A stretch of 39,479 nucleotides of DNA from a virus. The stretch lies in the IMG/VR virus record IMGVR_UViG_3300006750_000022, positions 1 through 39,479 of that record. The stretch is one strand, 5' to 3'. Positions 24,228-32,785 of the stretch are shown in pieces. A program made the translations under genes and the position numbers. Under the pieces are notes generated by a model. It did no database searches. It was not told where the DNA came from and was given only the letters and a program-made list of their open reading frames with translations. Each line of letters opens with the position of its first letter. Positions within the stretch are counted from its first letter, which is position 1.

Positions 24228-24399
24228 GATGCTTCTCCTTACATTGTTGATTTCTAACCTAAAAATGGATTACCATAATCCATCTCATCGGGTGTACGAG
24301 GTGAGTATTGCCATATATCATTCACATACAATTTTCTTGCAAAACTTGGGCAACAAGCCTAAGTTAGCGTATTAACTGGCTAACAAAGGAGTATTTGAC
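24228..24399. promoter_or_regulatory. Divergent control region between the two arms
   Basis: These 170 nt separate the first minus gene from the first plus gene, so both arms' promoters should lie here. It holds an 8-bp palindrome (24265-24283), GTTAGC/GCTAAC (about 24364-24385) and a plus-strand TACAAT at 24327-24332. No standard pair of -35 and -10 boxes is convincing on either strand, which would fit a phage-specific polymerase. Confidence 0.55.
24265..24283. repeat. Perfect palindrome, possible operator
   Basis: ATGGATTA-CCA-TAATCCAT: 8-bp arms with a 3-nt centre, 38 nt before the minus-strand start codon at 24227. A dimeric regulator such as the ribbon-helix-helix or winged-helix protein encoded in the early arm could bind it; in the minus-strand transcript it would fold as a hairpin. 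Confidence 0.55.
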
Positions 24400-24576
24400 A
24401 TGGGTAGAGTAAAAGGTGGAGTTGCTTTTCTTAGGGGAGTTAGGCGAGACGAGGGAATTACTGGCGCAAAGAACCTACAACCTCTGGAACCGCTGGCTGA
24501 GCTAGAAGGTTTGGATAAAGTAGAAGAGAAACCAAAAAAAGCAAAAAAAAGCTTGAAAAAAGCCAAAAAGGGATAG
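24400..24576 (+). CDS. Small basic-tailed protein, 58 aa
   Basis: First gene of the plus arm. AAAGGA lies nine bases before the ATG. The product starts MGRVKGGVAFLRGVRR, has an acidic middle and ends in a Lys/Ala tail (KPKKAKKSLKKAKKG) like histone or DNA-compacting tails. No family recognised. Confidence 0.72.
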   Translation: MGRVKGGVAFLRGVRRDEGITGAKNLQPLEPLAELEGLDKVEEKPKKAKKSLKKAKKG

Positions 24577-24582
24577 AAATTA

Positions 24583-24729
24583 ATGGGGGACAATAGGGGG
24601 CCCATATATAAGAGATTCTTACTTCCCATTGAAACTGAAGCAAGAATAGTCGTATATTCACGGTATAATGGCTTTTGTAATGGAAACACTCAGTCGGTTG
24701 CCGAAAGACATTCAGGAAAAGATTCTTGA
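24583..24729 (+). CDS. Possible 48-aa protein
   Basis: AAAGGG stands about ten bases before the ATG. The frame (MGDNRGPIYKRFLLPIETEA...) overlaps the next gene by 62 nt. The end, NTQSVAERHSGKDS, resembles the start of a helix-turn-helix but is cut off by the stop. It could be a real overlapping gene or a remnant of a longer one. Confidence 0.42.
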   Translation: MGDNRGPIYKRFLLPIETEARIVVYSRYNGFCNGNTQSVAERHSGKDS

Positions 24730-24904
24730 GGAAATCTCACTATCTCCTCCCTTTCCTGAGAGTCCTTTTGAGGGACAAGTCCCAATCGAGATCAATGGTA
24801 GCATATACGTCATTCCCCAAGAGGTCTTCAATCTCATCAACAATCTATCAGAACAGATCAGGGATTTAAGCACCGATGGAATACCAGAAAATCAAAGGTT
24901 CTAA
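24668..24904 (+). CDS. Hypothetical protein before small terminase, 78 aa
   Basis: Helical N-terminus (METLSRLPKDIQEKILEEI) and C-terminus (VFNLINNLSEQIRDL) around a short Pro-rich segment. No clear ribosome site; the ATG at 24680 is an alternative start. The 3' end overlaps the terminase small-subunit gene by 29 nt. No family recognised. Confidence 0.65.
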   Translation: MAFVMETLSRLPKDIQEKILEEISLSPPFPESPFEGQVPIEINGSIYVIPQEVFNLINNLSEQIRDLSTDGIPENQRF

Positions 24905-25673
24905 GCATTACGTCTTCAATTCCAAAAAAGAATATATAGATCATTTCAAGGGAGACCCTCCCGCTCTTCATGAGAATTGGAGAGATGCAGAGCAAGGTGA
25001 TTGGATCGTAGCTGATGATGGTGGTATTGTTCAGCTCCTCAAGGTTTCCAGCAATATATCTCATCCAAACGATAGAAAGAACTACAACTACGCTAAGGGA
25101 TGGGTTAGAACTGTTGTGGGGACTTTCCTTAACAGGGAAACCTCTAAGATGGATAGTGACTTCTCAAAGCATAAGAATAGGTACACATTCTCTCGTACCA
25201 TTAAGAATCCTTCTAAGCGAGTAAGGAAGAGGACTGTTTGCACAAAGAAGGAAAGATTGTTCGCAACAAACATGGCTGTCGGTAGCGGAGTTGTCAGAGC
25301 GTACAAAGATGCCTTTGGTGGAGAGGTGGAAGATGGAATCGCAAGAAGGAAAGGAATGGTTTTACTAAAACAGGATAGAGTAATGAAAGAAGTAGAAAAA
25401 TCAGTATTAGACGTAGCAAAGAAAATGGGTATTGACCATGAATACATTCTCAACAACTTGAAACAGCTCTGTGAGTACTCAGAGGATGAGAATATTCAGC
25501 TGCAGGCGACAAAAGAACTAGGGAAAGCCGTTGGCACGCTTGGTGCTCCCAAGATTCAACAAAGAGAGGTCGGTATATACGGTATGCTTCAAGAGTTCTC
25601 AACGGCAGAACTCGAAAAAGCGAAACGACCTGAACTAGAGGTTGCATCCGATGATCTGCCCACACTGCAATAG
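24876..25673 (+). CDS. terS: Terminase small subunit (probable)
   Basis: 265 aa. The C-terminal half carries KKERLFATNMAVGSGVVRAYKDAFG, then RRKGMVLLKQDRVMKEV and KELGKAVGTLGAP, the helical pattern seen in phage small terminases (DNA-binding helix-turn-helix, then oligomerisation helices). It would recognise phage DNA and present it to the large subunit at 26891. The N-terminal 100 residues are extra and unassigned. Gene order terminase small, phosphoesterase, terminase large supports the call. Confidence 0.7.
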   Translation: MEYQKIKGSKHYVFNSKKEYIDHFKGDPPALHENWRDAEQGDWIVADDGGIVQLLKVSSNISHPNDRKNYNYAKGWVRTVVGTFLNRETSKMDSDFSKHKNRYTFSRTIKNPSKRVRKRTVCTKKERLFATNMAVGSGVVRAYKDAFGGEVEDGIARRKGMVLLKQDRVMKEVEKSVLDVAKKMGIDHEYILNNLKQLCEYSEDENIQLQATKELGKAVGTLGAPKIQQREVGIYGMLQEFSTAELEKAKRPELEVASDDLPTLQ

Positions 25674-26544
25674 TTATCACGTAAAGAAAGATGGAAGGCG
25701 GCTCCGCAAGGGCCCCATTCAGCAAAGATTCAAATGCGGAAACTGCAAGAAGGTCTTTTCCATCCCCATAGCAAGTCTTGTAGAAGAAACCCCCTCAATT
25801 AAACCTGGGGAGATTTTTCGTTATGATTCAGATCAAGTAGTCAGGATACACGGCTTAACTGATATGCACGTTGGTGCTGGTTCTGGGGAAAGGGAAATAT
25901 TCGATAGAGAGAAGTTTCAATCGGCAGTGAAGGCAATATATGAGGATCAGAACGCTGTATGGTTCGGAAATGGCGATATAATCGAATGTATACCTCCTCA
26001 TTACAAGATTAGTCAACGAGGTCAATATATCCCCCCAGATGCACAGCATGAGGAGTTTTTGAACCTTGTTAGACCTATTGCTGATAAATGCTTGTTTATA
26101 CGTGGTGGAAACCACGACTTCCTTAGAAGTATCAATCTTCTAGACTATGACGTTGCGAAGATGATCGCAAAAGACTTGGCTGTCCCCTATTTCCAGTATC
26201 CTGGCTATTCAATCATTAATGTTAATGGGAAAGAATGGAATCTGGTCACTGGTCACGGGAAGAGTGGCGCCAAGAATGGAGATTTGGAGCTTTATAATAT
26301 GTCTAATGTCTATAGCAAGGGAGATGTGTTCTACTTAGGGCATAATCATCAGCTATACGCAAAACCTCTTGATTCTTTAAGGGTAGAAGACGAAAAAGAG
26401 AAACTGTACAAGAGATGGTTCATTAGAGGTGGAAGTTTCTTAAATTATGCTGATTATGCAAGATACTCATTTTATCAAGTTGTTAGGACAGGCTGGGTTA
26501 CGATGGAGTTCTCAGTCGAGGATATAAACTGTTGGGTGAATTAA
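25651..26544 (+). CDS. Metallophosphoesterase with N-terminal zinc ribbon
   Basis: I start at the ATG at 25651, with GAGG nine bases before it. Residues 3-32 hold CPHC and CGNC, a zinc ribbon like that of transposase/InsA-type domains. Then follow the calcineurin-like metal motifs: D71-M-H73, GNGD (106-109), GGNHD (152-156), GHG (201-203) and GHNH (230-233). Such enzymes cut phosphodiesters in nucleotides or DNA. Placement between the two terminase genes suggests a role in DNA processing during packaging, which is inference. Confidence 0.88.
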   Translation: MICPHCNSYHVKKDGRRLRKGPIQQRFKCGNCKKVFSIPIASLVEETPSIKPGEIFRYDSDQVVRIHGLTDMHVGAGSGEREIFDREKFQSAVKAIYEDQNAVWFGNGDIIECIPPHYKISQRGQYIPPDAQHEEFLNLVRPIADKCLFIRGGNHDFLRSINLLDYDVAKMIAKDLAVPYFQYPGYSIINVNGKEWNLVTGHGKSGAKNGDLELYNMSNVYSKGDVFYLGHNHQLYAKPLDSLRVEDEKEKLYKRWFIRGGSFLNYADYARYSFYQVVRTGWVTMEFSVEDINCWVN

Positions 26545-26750
26545 TAGAAACATATGATCCAGAAGGTCTGAATCTAGGGGAATGTATCAAAGAGCTAAAA
26601 AGGATAGCGAAGGAAATTGATTATGCCGCATTGGTGCAGGGTGATCCTGAGAGTGTGGTTAGGGTAGGTCAACTCAAACAAGTAATTGAGCATGTATCAG
26701 TTCCAGAGCTAGTAGGATATGAAAACAAAGAACACCACATCGAAGCATGA
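26532..26750 (+). CDS. Hypothetical protein, 72 aa, TTG start
   Basis: No ATG is available near the 5' end; the TTG at 26532 has GAGG ten bases upstream and overlaps the phosphoesterase stop by 13 nt. The product is acidic and helical (LGECIKELKRIAKEIDYAAL). No family recognised; its place in the terminase cluster suggests a packaging accessory. Confidence 0.62.
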   Translation: MGELIETYDPEGLNLGECIKELKRIAKEIDYAALVQGDPESVVRVGQLKQVIEHVSVPELVGYENKEHHIEA

Positions 26751-26952
26751 CATCGTCAGAGCAATTAAATCATTACGAGTTAGAATGGATAGGCTATACA
26801 GCATTTTGCTTATTCAGCAACAAGAAATTAAAGAGTATATCGAGTTCATGGGAAATGAGAAAGAATATGAGGCACATCTAAAGAAGAAATATGAACGTGA
26901 ACAGCCAGAAGATAACGGAAGCGGAGGAGACTCTAAATCTAGCAAAAAATGA
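26719..26952 (+). CDS. Hypothetical helical protein, 77 aa
   Basis: Helical, coiled-coil-like middle (VRMDRLYSILLIQQQEIKEYIEF) and a Gly/Ser/Lys tail (GSGGDSKSSKK). It overlaps both neighbours; 62 nt are shared with the start of the large terminase gene. No family recognised. Confidence 0.62.
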   Translation: MKTKNTTSKHDIVRAIKSLRVRMDRLYSILLIQQQEIKEYIEFMGNEKEYEAHLKKKYEREQPEDNGSGGDSKSSKK

Positions 26953-28447
26953 TCTCATAGCGTTTGGGAAGCTGTTTCTCCCTGATGACTTCCTTCGTAG
27001 TGAGACACCAAGCTTTCATTACGAGATAGCAGACCGAATTGATGACAGGGAATGTAAACAGTTAGCTATCATTGTACCGAGGGGACATGGGAAGACAATC
27101 CTCACAAAAGCGAGCATCTTAAAAGACTTTCTCTTTGCTGACGATTTATTCTTCTATGCTTGGGTATCAGCAACTCAGAAACTCGCTGTTGGGAATATGG
27201 ACTACATTAAACACCATCTTGACTATAACGAAAGAATTAAATACTATTTTGGCTCAATGAAGGGGCCAAAGTGGACTGAAGAAGATATAGAGCTTCGTAA
27301 CGGATGTAAGCTACTTTCCAAAAGTAATGTGGCTGGTATTCGTGGTGGAGCAAAGTTACATAAACGATATGACCTAATAGTACTGGATGATTTTGAACAT
27401 GAAGCGAATACGATTACCCCAGATGCAAGAGCTAAAAACGCTAACCTTGTCACTGCCGTTGTTTATCCTGCTCTTGAGCCTCACACTGGTAGGCTTCGTG
27501 TTAATGGGACTCCTGTACACTTTGATAGTTTTATTAACAATCTGCTTGTCAATAATGAAAAAGCTACAAAGACAGGGAAGTCTTTTTCTTGGAAAGTTAT
27601 TTCCCACAAGGCAATAGACAAAAGTGGCAATTCACTTTGGTCGTCTTTCTTTCCTAAGAAAAAGTTAGACGAGAAAAAGAAATTTTATCGAGACTCAGGG
27701 CAGGCTTCCAAGTTCTATCAAGAATACATGATGGAAGTGATGAGTGCTGAGGACGCAGCATGGAACAGCGGTAATATCAAGAATTGGAGCGGATACTATG
27801 AGCATGAGGAAGGCATTAACTATATCGTACAAGACGGAGAAAAGACACCTATCAATACATTTCTCGGTTGTGACCCTGCTACTGACATTGATACTAAAGA
27901 ATCTGATTTTAGTGTCATTATGGCTGTGGGTGTGGACACAGATAATAACTTATACGTCTTCGAGTATGAAAGGCATAGAAGTATTCCCACAATCGGATCA
28001 AAATCACCTAACGGAGAAGTATTTGGAAAGAAAGGTGTTGTAGATTATATCATTGAGTTATATGATAAGTATCACTGTACGAGTGCGACTGTAGAGGATG
28101 TAGCCATGAATAGATCAATTTTCCAAGCCTTGAATGAGGAGAGAAGGCGACTAAACCGCTTCGATATTGCCGTAATTGCCGAGAAACCAGGGGGAACACA
28201 GAAGAGAAATCGGATATATAGTGGTCTTTCAGCAAGATTTAGCATGGGAACCGTCTATATTCGCGACAGTCACTTGGATTTATTGCACGAAATCCTTACA
28301 TTCGGCCCCAGAATGGCGCACGATGATACCATTGAGACACTTTATTATGCAAATGTACACGCCTTCCCTCCCAATATGAAGAGAGATGAGAAGCAAAAAG
28401 TATGGATTAAGCCTAAACGTAAGGCTAAGCCGTGGATGGTAGCGTAA
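26891..28447 (+). CDS. terL: Terminase large subunit
   Basis: 518 aa. The ATPase domain has Walker A PRGHGKT (63-69) and Walker B LIVLDDFE (162-169); the RNase H-like nuclease domain has GCDPATDID (D328), a central VEDVAMN and a C-terminal MAHDDTIETL, the usual three acidic metal sites. It is the packaging motor that pumps DNA through the portal and cuts concatemers. The ATG lies inside the previous gene, and the stop is coupled to the next (TAATG). Confidence 0.95.
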   Translation: MNVNSQKITEAEETLNLAKNDLIAFGKLFLPDDFLRSETPSFHYEIADRIDDRECKQLAIIVPRGHGKTILTKASILKDFLFADDLFFYAWVSATQKLAVGNMDYIKHHLDYNERIKYYFGSMKGPKWTEEDIELRNGCKLLSKSNVAGIRGGAKLHKRYDLIVLDDFEHEANTITPDARAKNANLVTAVVYPALEPHTGRLRVNGTPVHFDSFINNLLVNNEKATKTGKSFSWKVISHKAIDKSGNSLWSSFFPKKKLDEKKKFYRDSGQASKFYQEYMMEVMSAEDAAWNSGNIKNWSGYYEHEEGINYIVQDGEKTPINTFLGCDPATDIDTKESDFSVIMAVGVDTDNNLYVFEYERHRSIPTIGSKSPNGEVFGKKGVVDYIIELYDKYHCTSATVEDVAMNRSIFQALNEERRRLNRFDIAVIAEKPGGTQKRNRIYSGLSARFSMGTVYIRDSHLDLLHEILTFGPRMAHDDTIETLYYANVHAFPPNMKRDEKQKVWIKPKRKAKPWMVA

Positions 28448-28812
28448 TGCCTGGTGCGTTGACAGGAAGTGGGTTTGGATTAGAGCCAGTCAGACCATCT
28501 GAGCAATCTCTTGCTACACGTGCCCTTAGTGGTACGATTCGTCAAATGGCACAAGGAAATACTAAATCTATGTGGCAGGGACTTGTCGGTGCCTCAGATT
28601 TTGCTAAAAGACATCCAATTCAGACAGGTTCATTAGCTGCTCTGTATATGCTTGGTAAAAAACGTGGTGTAAATATGAGAGGTGGGAAGCTGAATGTTCC
28701 TCTCGGTGAGGGTGGAAAACTTAGCATTGGAAGACATAACTATCGTTCACCAGTCCCAGGTGAGGATCAGGACACTCCATATTCAGGAATAAAATTCACT
28801 AAGAGGTTCTAA
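28447..28812 (+). CDS. Hypothetical Gly-rich protein, 121 aa
   Basis: TAATG coupling to the terminase stop fixes the start at 28447 (MPGALTGSG). The C-terminal half is glycine-rich and basic (RGVNMRGGKLNVPLGEGGK). No signal peptide, no recognised family. It lies in the head cluster between the packaging and transglycosylase-like genes, so a minor virion protein is likely. Confidence 0.68.
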   Translation: MPGALTGSGFGLEPVRPSEQSLATRALSGTIRQMAQGNTKSMWQGLVGASDFAKRHPIQTGSLAALYMLGKKRGVNMRGGKLNVPLGEGGKLSIGRHNYRSPVPGEDQDTPYSGIKFTKRF

Positions 28813-28813
28813 T

Positions 28814-29575
28814 ATGCCATACGGAGGAGATGTTCTAGAAATGATGTGGGGATATGTTGATCCTAACGGAGGTAGTTTTGCAAAAAGAATGAGTGATGCA
28901 GGTATTTCTAAAGAAGATTTTAAAGTCGGTATGACTCATTTTGCAGATACTTTACGCTATCTAGAAACTGGGAATAGAAAGAATCGAAGCGGAAGAAATA
29001 TTTCAGCGGAGGGTGGGTTTAGAGATAAGGAAGGAAAATATGGGGCAAAAGGAAATTATGTGAATTATGAAGACACCCCAGATCATGCAAGGGGTTATTA
29101 TCAATTTAAACCAAGTGCTGTTGATACTGCTATGAACAGAACGTCTAGTTTTTGGAATAAACTAACTGATGGGAAGGGAGACGCAGAAGCTGAATTTGAG
29201 TGGATGAAAGAAAGGGGAAATAAAGACTTTCACAAAAAAATGAGTGATTCACAGCAAAGAGAAATGATGCTAATTAATGTTTTCATGCAAGACGGTAGTT
29301 GGAATAGTATAGAAAATTATCTTACAAATCCAACTCCTGAAAGTTTGGTTGATTTATATGATAAACATCACTATAAAGCCGAAGGCTTGGATATAGCAAA
29401 TGTACTAGGTAGAGAAGCTGACTATAGAGGGGGGCAGATAATGGGAGCCTTTAATGCTGCTGAGAATAGACTAGCGAATATATCTAATGATCCAAGAGCA
29501 GTTGAAACATTAGCTGGCCGCCCTATTAGAGAAGCCGAGGAAAGAGCACTTAGACAGAGAGCGAGGAAAAACTAA
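28814..29575 (+). CDS. Transglycosylase-like muralytic virion protein (probable)
   Basis: Residues 50-54 LETGN followed by ARGYYQFKPSA (92-102) match the 'ESGN ... A-x-GxxQf-p-tA' layout of SLT/lysozyme-like transglycosylases, with E51 as the candidate catalytic acid. A later HHYKAEGLDI segment and helical end complete 253 aa. It would cut peptidoglycan at entry or in release. No signal peptide, and it sits between large terminase and portal, so a virion-carried enzyme is more likely than an endolysin. The match is by motif only. Confidence 0.65.
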   Translation: MPYGGDVLEMMWGYVDPNGGSFAKRMSDAGISKEDFKVGMTHFADTLRYLETGNRKNRSGRNISAEGGFRDKEGKYGAKGNYVNYEDTPDHARGYYQFKPSAVDTAMNRTSSFWNKLTDGKGDAEAEFEWMKERGNKDFHKKMSDSQQREMMLINVFMQDGSWNSIENYLTNPTPESLVDLYDKHHYKAEGLDIANVLGREADYRGGQIMGAFNAAENRLANISNDPRAVETLAGRPIREAEERALRQRARKN

Positions 29576-31845
29576 TGCCAAGAATAAGTAATAAAAAGAA
29601 GGCTACGAGGAATAAAGAACTTTGGTCTAGAGCCAATAATAGTAATCGTCAGAAATGGGAGAGCATACAACAGCAAGCCTATGACTTTTATCTGAACGAT
29701 CAGCTCACAAGTGATGAGAAGGTTCAATTAGAGGATGCAGGGATGCCTTCCTTTGTTATTAATAGAATTACTCCTGTTATTGAGATGATGAAGTACTTCG
29801 TTACGGCAAATAGTCCCAGATGGCAGGCTGTTGGTGCTGAGGGAAGCGATACTGACGTAGCTGCTGTACACTCTGATATTGCTGACTATTGTTGGTATCT
29901 CTCTAATGGTAAGTCAATATACTCTCATATCATTCAGGATGCTCTTACCAAGTCAGTAGGATACTTTCTTATTGATATAGACCCTGATGCTGACAGGGGC
30001 ATGGGAGAGGTTAAATTTGAAAGGATTGAGCCATTTGACGTATTTGTTGATCCAATGAGTACCGACTTCTTATTGAGAGATGCTTCCTATGTAATGGTTA
30101 AGAAGTCTCTTCCGAAACAGCAATTATACCGACTTTTCCCTGATATGAAGGGAAAAATTAAGAAAGCAAGTGGATCAGCCACAGAAGGGAACGCTGCTTA
30201 CACAATGCGAGATATAGGTAGATCAGATAGCATCCAGAGGGAAGATGTGGGATTTGAAGCCTTCGATCCTGACTCTGCAGAGGAAGATGAGATTCTCGAC
30301 CTTTTTGAGATGTATCAAAAGATTAAAGTCGCTTATAGGCACATCTACGTCAATATCCCACCCAATCAAGAAGAGATGGAAGCTATTAAGCAACAAGCTC
30401 AAGAAGAGCTTGAACTCATTAAAAAAGAGCTACAAGTCCAAATTAAAGAGAAAGAAAAGGCTTTAATGGAAGCTGTGGAACGTGGGGAGATGATTGAGGA
30501 GCGTGCCGTCCTAGAGCTTGAAAAAGCGAATAAAGAAGCTGAAGCAACACTTCAACAACAAGAACAGATGATTATTTCCAAGATCACAGAGCGTGAGACA
30601 AGAGTAGAGAATCAGACTGTTAGAGAAGAAGAATTTAAAGTTTTGATGGAAAATCAAGAGTTCGCTAAGAATCTAGTGGATTCAGTAAAGTTTTATGATA
30701 CGAGAATTAAGTTGTGCTGCACTTTGGCTGCGGATGTATTTCTATACGAATACATACTTCCTTGTACTGAATACCCAATCATTCCTGTAATGTATCAATG
30801 GACAGGAACTCCTTATCCCATGAGTGCGGTTACTCCACTTGTCGGAAAGCAACAAGAATTAAATAAAGCTCATCAGATAATGATTCATAATGCAAACCTA
30901 TCATCTAACCTTAGATGGTTATATGAAGAAGGATCAGTCCCAGAGGATGAATGGGAACAATATTCTTCCGCACCAGGCGCATTATTGAAATATAGGCAGG
31001 GATTCCAACCTCCAACTCCTATAAACCCTCTTCCTCTAAATAACGCTTTTTTCCAAATGACTCAAACTGGTAAGCAGGATATGGAGTATTTATCAGGTAT
31101 ATACTCCTCAATGCAGGGAAATGTTGGAGAACAACATGAAACTTATAGAGGTCTTCTTGCTGCTGATGAATATGGAACACGAAGAATTAAAGCTTGGATG
31201 GAGACATTAGTAGAGCCTGCCCTAGAACATCTAGGTAAAGTATTCAAAGAAATTGCTCAGGCGACATATACCGCGAATAAAGTCTTTAGAATTGTCCAGC
31301 CAAGTGCATTACAAGAAGAAAAAGAATCAGAGATTAACATTCCGATTTATAATGATTTTGGAGAAGCAATCGGTAAATGGAAGGATTATGGAACTGCTAA
31401 GTTTGATATAAGAATTATAGCTGGTTCTACGATGCCTGTTAATAGATGGGCATTACTTGAAGAATACTTTAGATGGTTCCAGGCTGGTCTTATTGATGAT
31501 GTTGCGATGCTCGCAGAAACGGATGTTCGTGGAAAAGAGAATATTATTAAGAGAAAATCCGTATATGCGCAACTCAAATCACAAGTAGACCAATTAGAGT
31601 CAATGCTGAAAGACAGAGAGGGAACGATTGAAACATTATCAAGGCAGGTTGTACAGGCTGGTATTAGAGAAGACATTAACGAAGCTGAGATGGAAATGAG
31701 GAAGGATGTCCAAGATACAAAAGCCGAGCAGAGAGTGGTAAGAAAGGGAATGAATCAAGAGTACGACTTGGCTAGAAAAGACCTACAGAGGGAAGTCAAA
31801 AGCGCAATAAATGAATCAAGAAGAGACAGGCAGCCTAAAAAATAG
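29575..31845 (+). CDS. Portal protein, 756 aa, with internal coiled coil
   Basis: Size, position after terminase and before scaffold and capsid, and typical portal segments (FVINRITPVIEMMKYFVTAN, FLIDIDPDADRGMGEVKFERI, FDVFVDPMS) identify the dodecameric ring through which DNA is packaged. It resembles P22-type portals in length. Residues about 262-362 form a long, Glu/Lys/Gln-rich coiled coil inserted in the middle, and the C-terminal 100 residues are coiled coil too (barrel). The ATG overlaps the previous stop (TAATG). Confidence 0.9.
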   Translation: MPRISNKKKATRNKELWSRANNSNRQKWESIQQQAYDFYLNDQLTSDEKVQLEDAGMPSFVINRITPVIEMMKYFVTANSPRWQAVGAEGSDTDVAAVHSDIADYCWYLSNGKSIYSHIIQDALTKSVGYFLIDIDPDADRGMGEVKFERIEPFDVFVDPMSTDFLLRDASYVMVKKSLPKQQLYRLFPDMKGKIKKASGSATEGNAAYTMRDIGRSDSIQREDVGFEAFDPDSAEEDEILDLFEMYQKIKVAYRHIYVNIPPNQEEMEAIKQQAQEELELIKKELQVQIKEKEKALMEAVERGEMIEERAVLELEKANKEAEATLQQQEQMIISKITERETRVENQTVREEEFKVLMENQEFAKNLVDSVKFYDTRIKLCCTLAADVFLYEYILPCTEYPIIPVMYQWTGTPYPMSAVTPLVGKQQELNKAHQIMIHNANLSSNLRWLYEEGSVPEDEWEQYSSAPGALLKYRQGFQPPTPINPLPLNNAFFQMTQTGKQDMEYLSGIYSSMQGNVGEQHETYRGLLAADEYGTRRIKAWMETLVEPALEHLGKVFKEIAQATYTANKVFRIVQPSALQEEKESEINIPIYNDFGEAIGKWKDYGTAKFDIRIIAGSTMPVNRWALLEEYFRWFQAGLIDDVAMLAETDVRGKENIIKRKSVYAQLKSQVDQLESMLKDREGTIETLSRQVVQAGIREDINEAEMEMRKDVQDTKAEQRVVRKGMNQEYDLARKDLQREVKSAINESRRDRQPKK

Positions 31846-31895
31846 TGCTCTTGACTTAGATAGTCTGTCTTAACTAAATTAGGGAGAATAAAATT

Positions 31896-32765
31896 ATGAG
31901 TGACAATCAAGAGACAGACAACCTGTTGGTAGACAGCCCTGAATCTCCTGTGCAAAATACAGATGAGGATACGGCAGACTTTTTTGCCGCCCTTGACAAA
32001 GATGTCAATAGTATGATGCATGACTCACAATCCAGTACCGAGCCAGATGCCCCTGTGCTTGCCGAAGCTCAATCGGAAACCTCTCAGGCAGTCCCTGTGA
32101 GCCCCGAGCAACAAAAGCACGATTGGGAAAAGAGATATTCAGATTCTAGTAAAGAAGCAAAACGTCTAAATGAAAGATTGAGTGAGCTAGAGCCTTATGT
32201 CCCAGTTCTTGATGCGATGAAAGAAGACCCCAACTTAATTACTCATGTGAGAGATTATTTTGAGGGTGGTGGTTCCGCACCAGTCAACTTGAAAGAGCGA
32301 TTGGGCGTACCAGAGGATTTTGTTTTTGATTATGATGAAGCAATTTCTGATTCCAATTCAGATTCAGCAAGAGTTCTTGGAGCTACCATTGATGGTGTTG
32401 TCCAACAAAGGTTGGGAGCATTTGCCAATGAGCAAAGAGCGCACAGCGACCTTGCGAATGAAGAAACAGCTTTCAAAAACCGTCACGAATTATCGGACGG
32501 TCAAATGGATGAAGTTCTTGAGTTCGCAAAAAGTCGTAAGCTATCTCTTGATGACATCTTTTATCTATTTAATAGAGAAAATCGGGATAAGAATATTGCT
32601 AATTCCGCTAGGAAAGAAGTAACTGAACAAATGAAAAATGTACGCCAGAAACCTAAGAGCGTAAGTACTACTGGTTCACAAACTATGGATCAGAGTTCTG
32701 ACGACCTTATTTTCGACCAACTTGCTAAACAAGGTGAGGGTGTGGAGGAATTGTTTAGACAATAA
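31896..32765 (+). CDS. Capsid scaffolding protein (probable)
   Basis: 289 aa, very acidic Ser/Glu/Asp-rich N-terminal 70 residues, then KRYSDSSKEAKRLNERLSEL (helix) and a second helical half, ending in a basic/acidic tail; this is the standard composition of phage scaffolds. It lies directly before the major capsid gene. AGGGAG stands before the ATG. It would guide capsid shell assembly and then leave the head. Confidence 0.82.
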   Translation: MSDNQETDNLLVDSPESPVQNTDEDTADFFAALDKDVNSMMHDSQSSTEPDAPVLAEAQSETSQAVPVSPEQQKHDWEKRYSDSSKEAKRLNERLSELEPYVPVLDAMKEDPNLITHVRDYFEGGGSAPVNLKERLGVPEDFVFDYDEAISDSNSDSARVLGATIDGVVQQRLGAFANEQRAHSDLANEETAFKNRHELSDGQMDEVLEFAKSRKLSLDDIFYLFNRENRDKNIANSARKEVTEQMKNVRQKPKSVSTTGSQTMDQSSDDLIFDQLAKQGEGVEELFRQ

Positions 32766-32785
32766 GGTAATAAGGAGATAAGGAT

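Noticed and set aside
31851-31880. Promoter-like TTGACT-18-TAAATT before the scaffold gene
   Set aside because: The start site would lie after the ribosome binding site, only about 9 nt before the ATG, so it could not make a normal leader for that gene.
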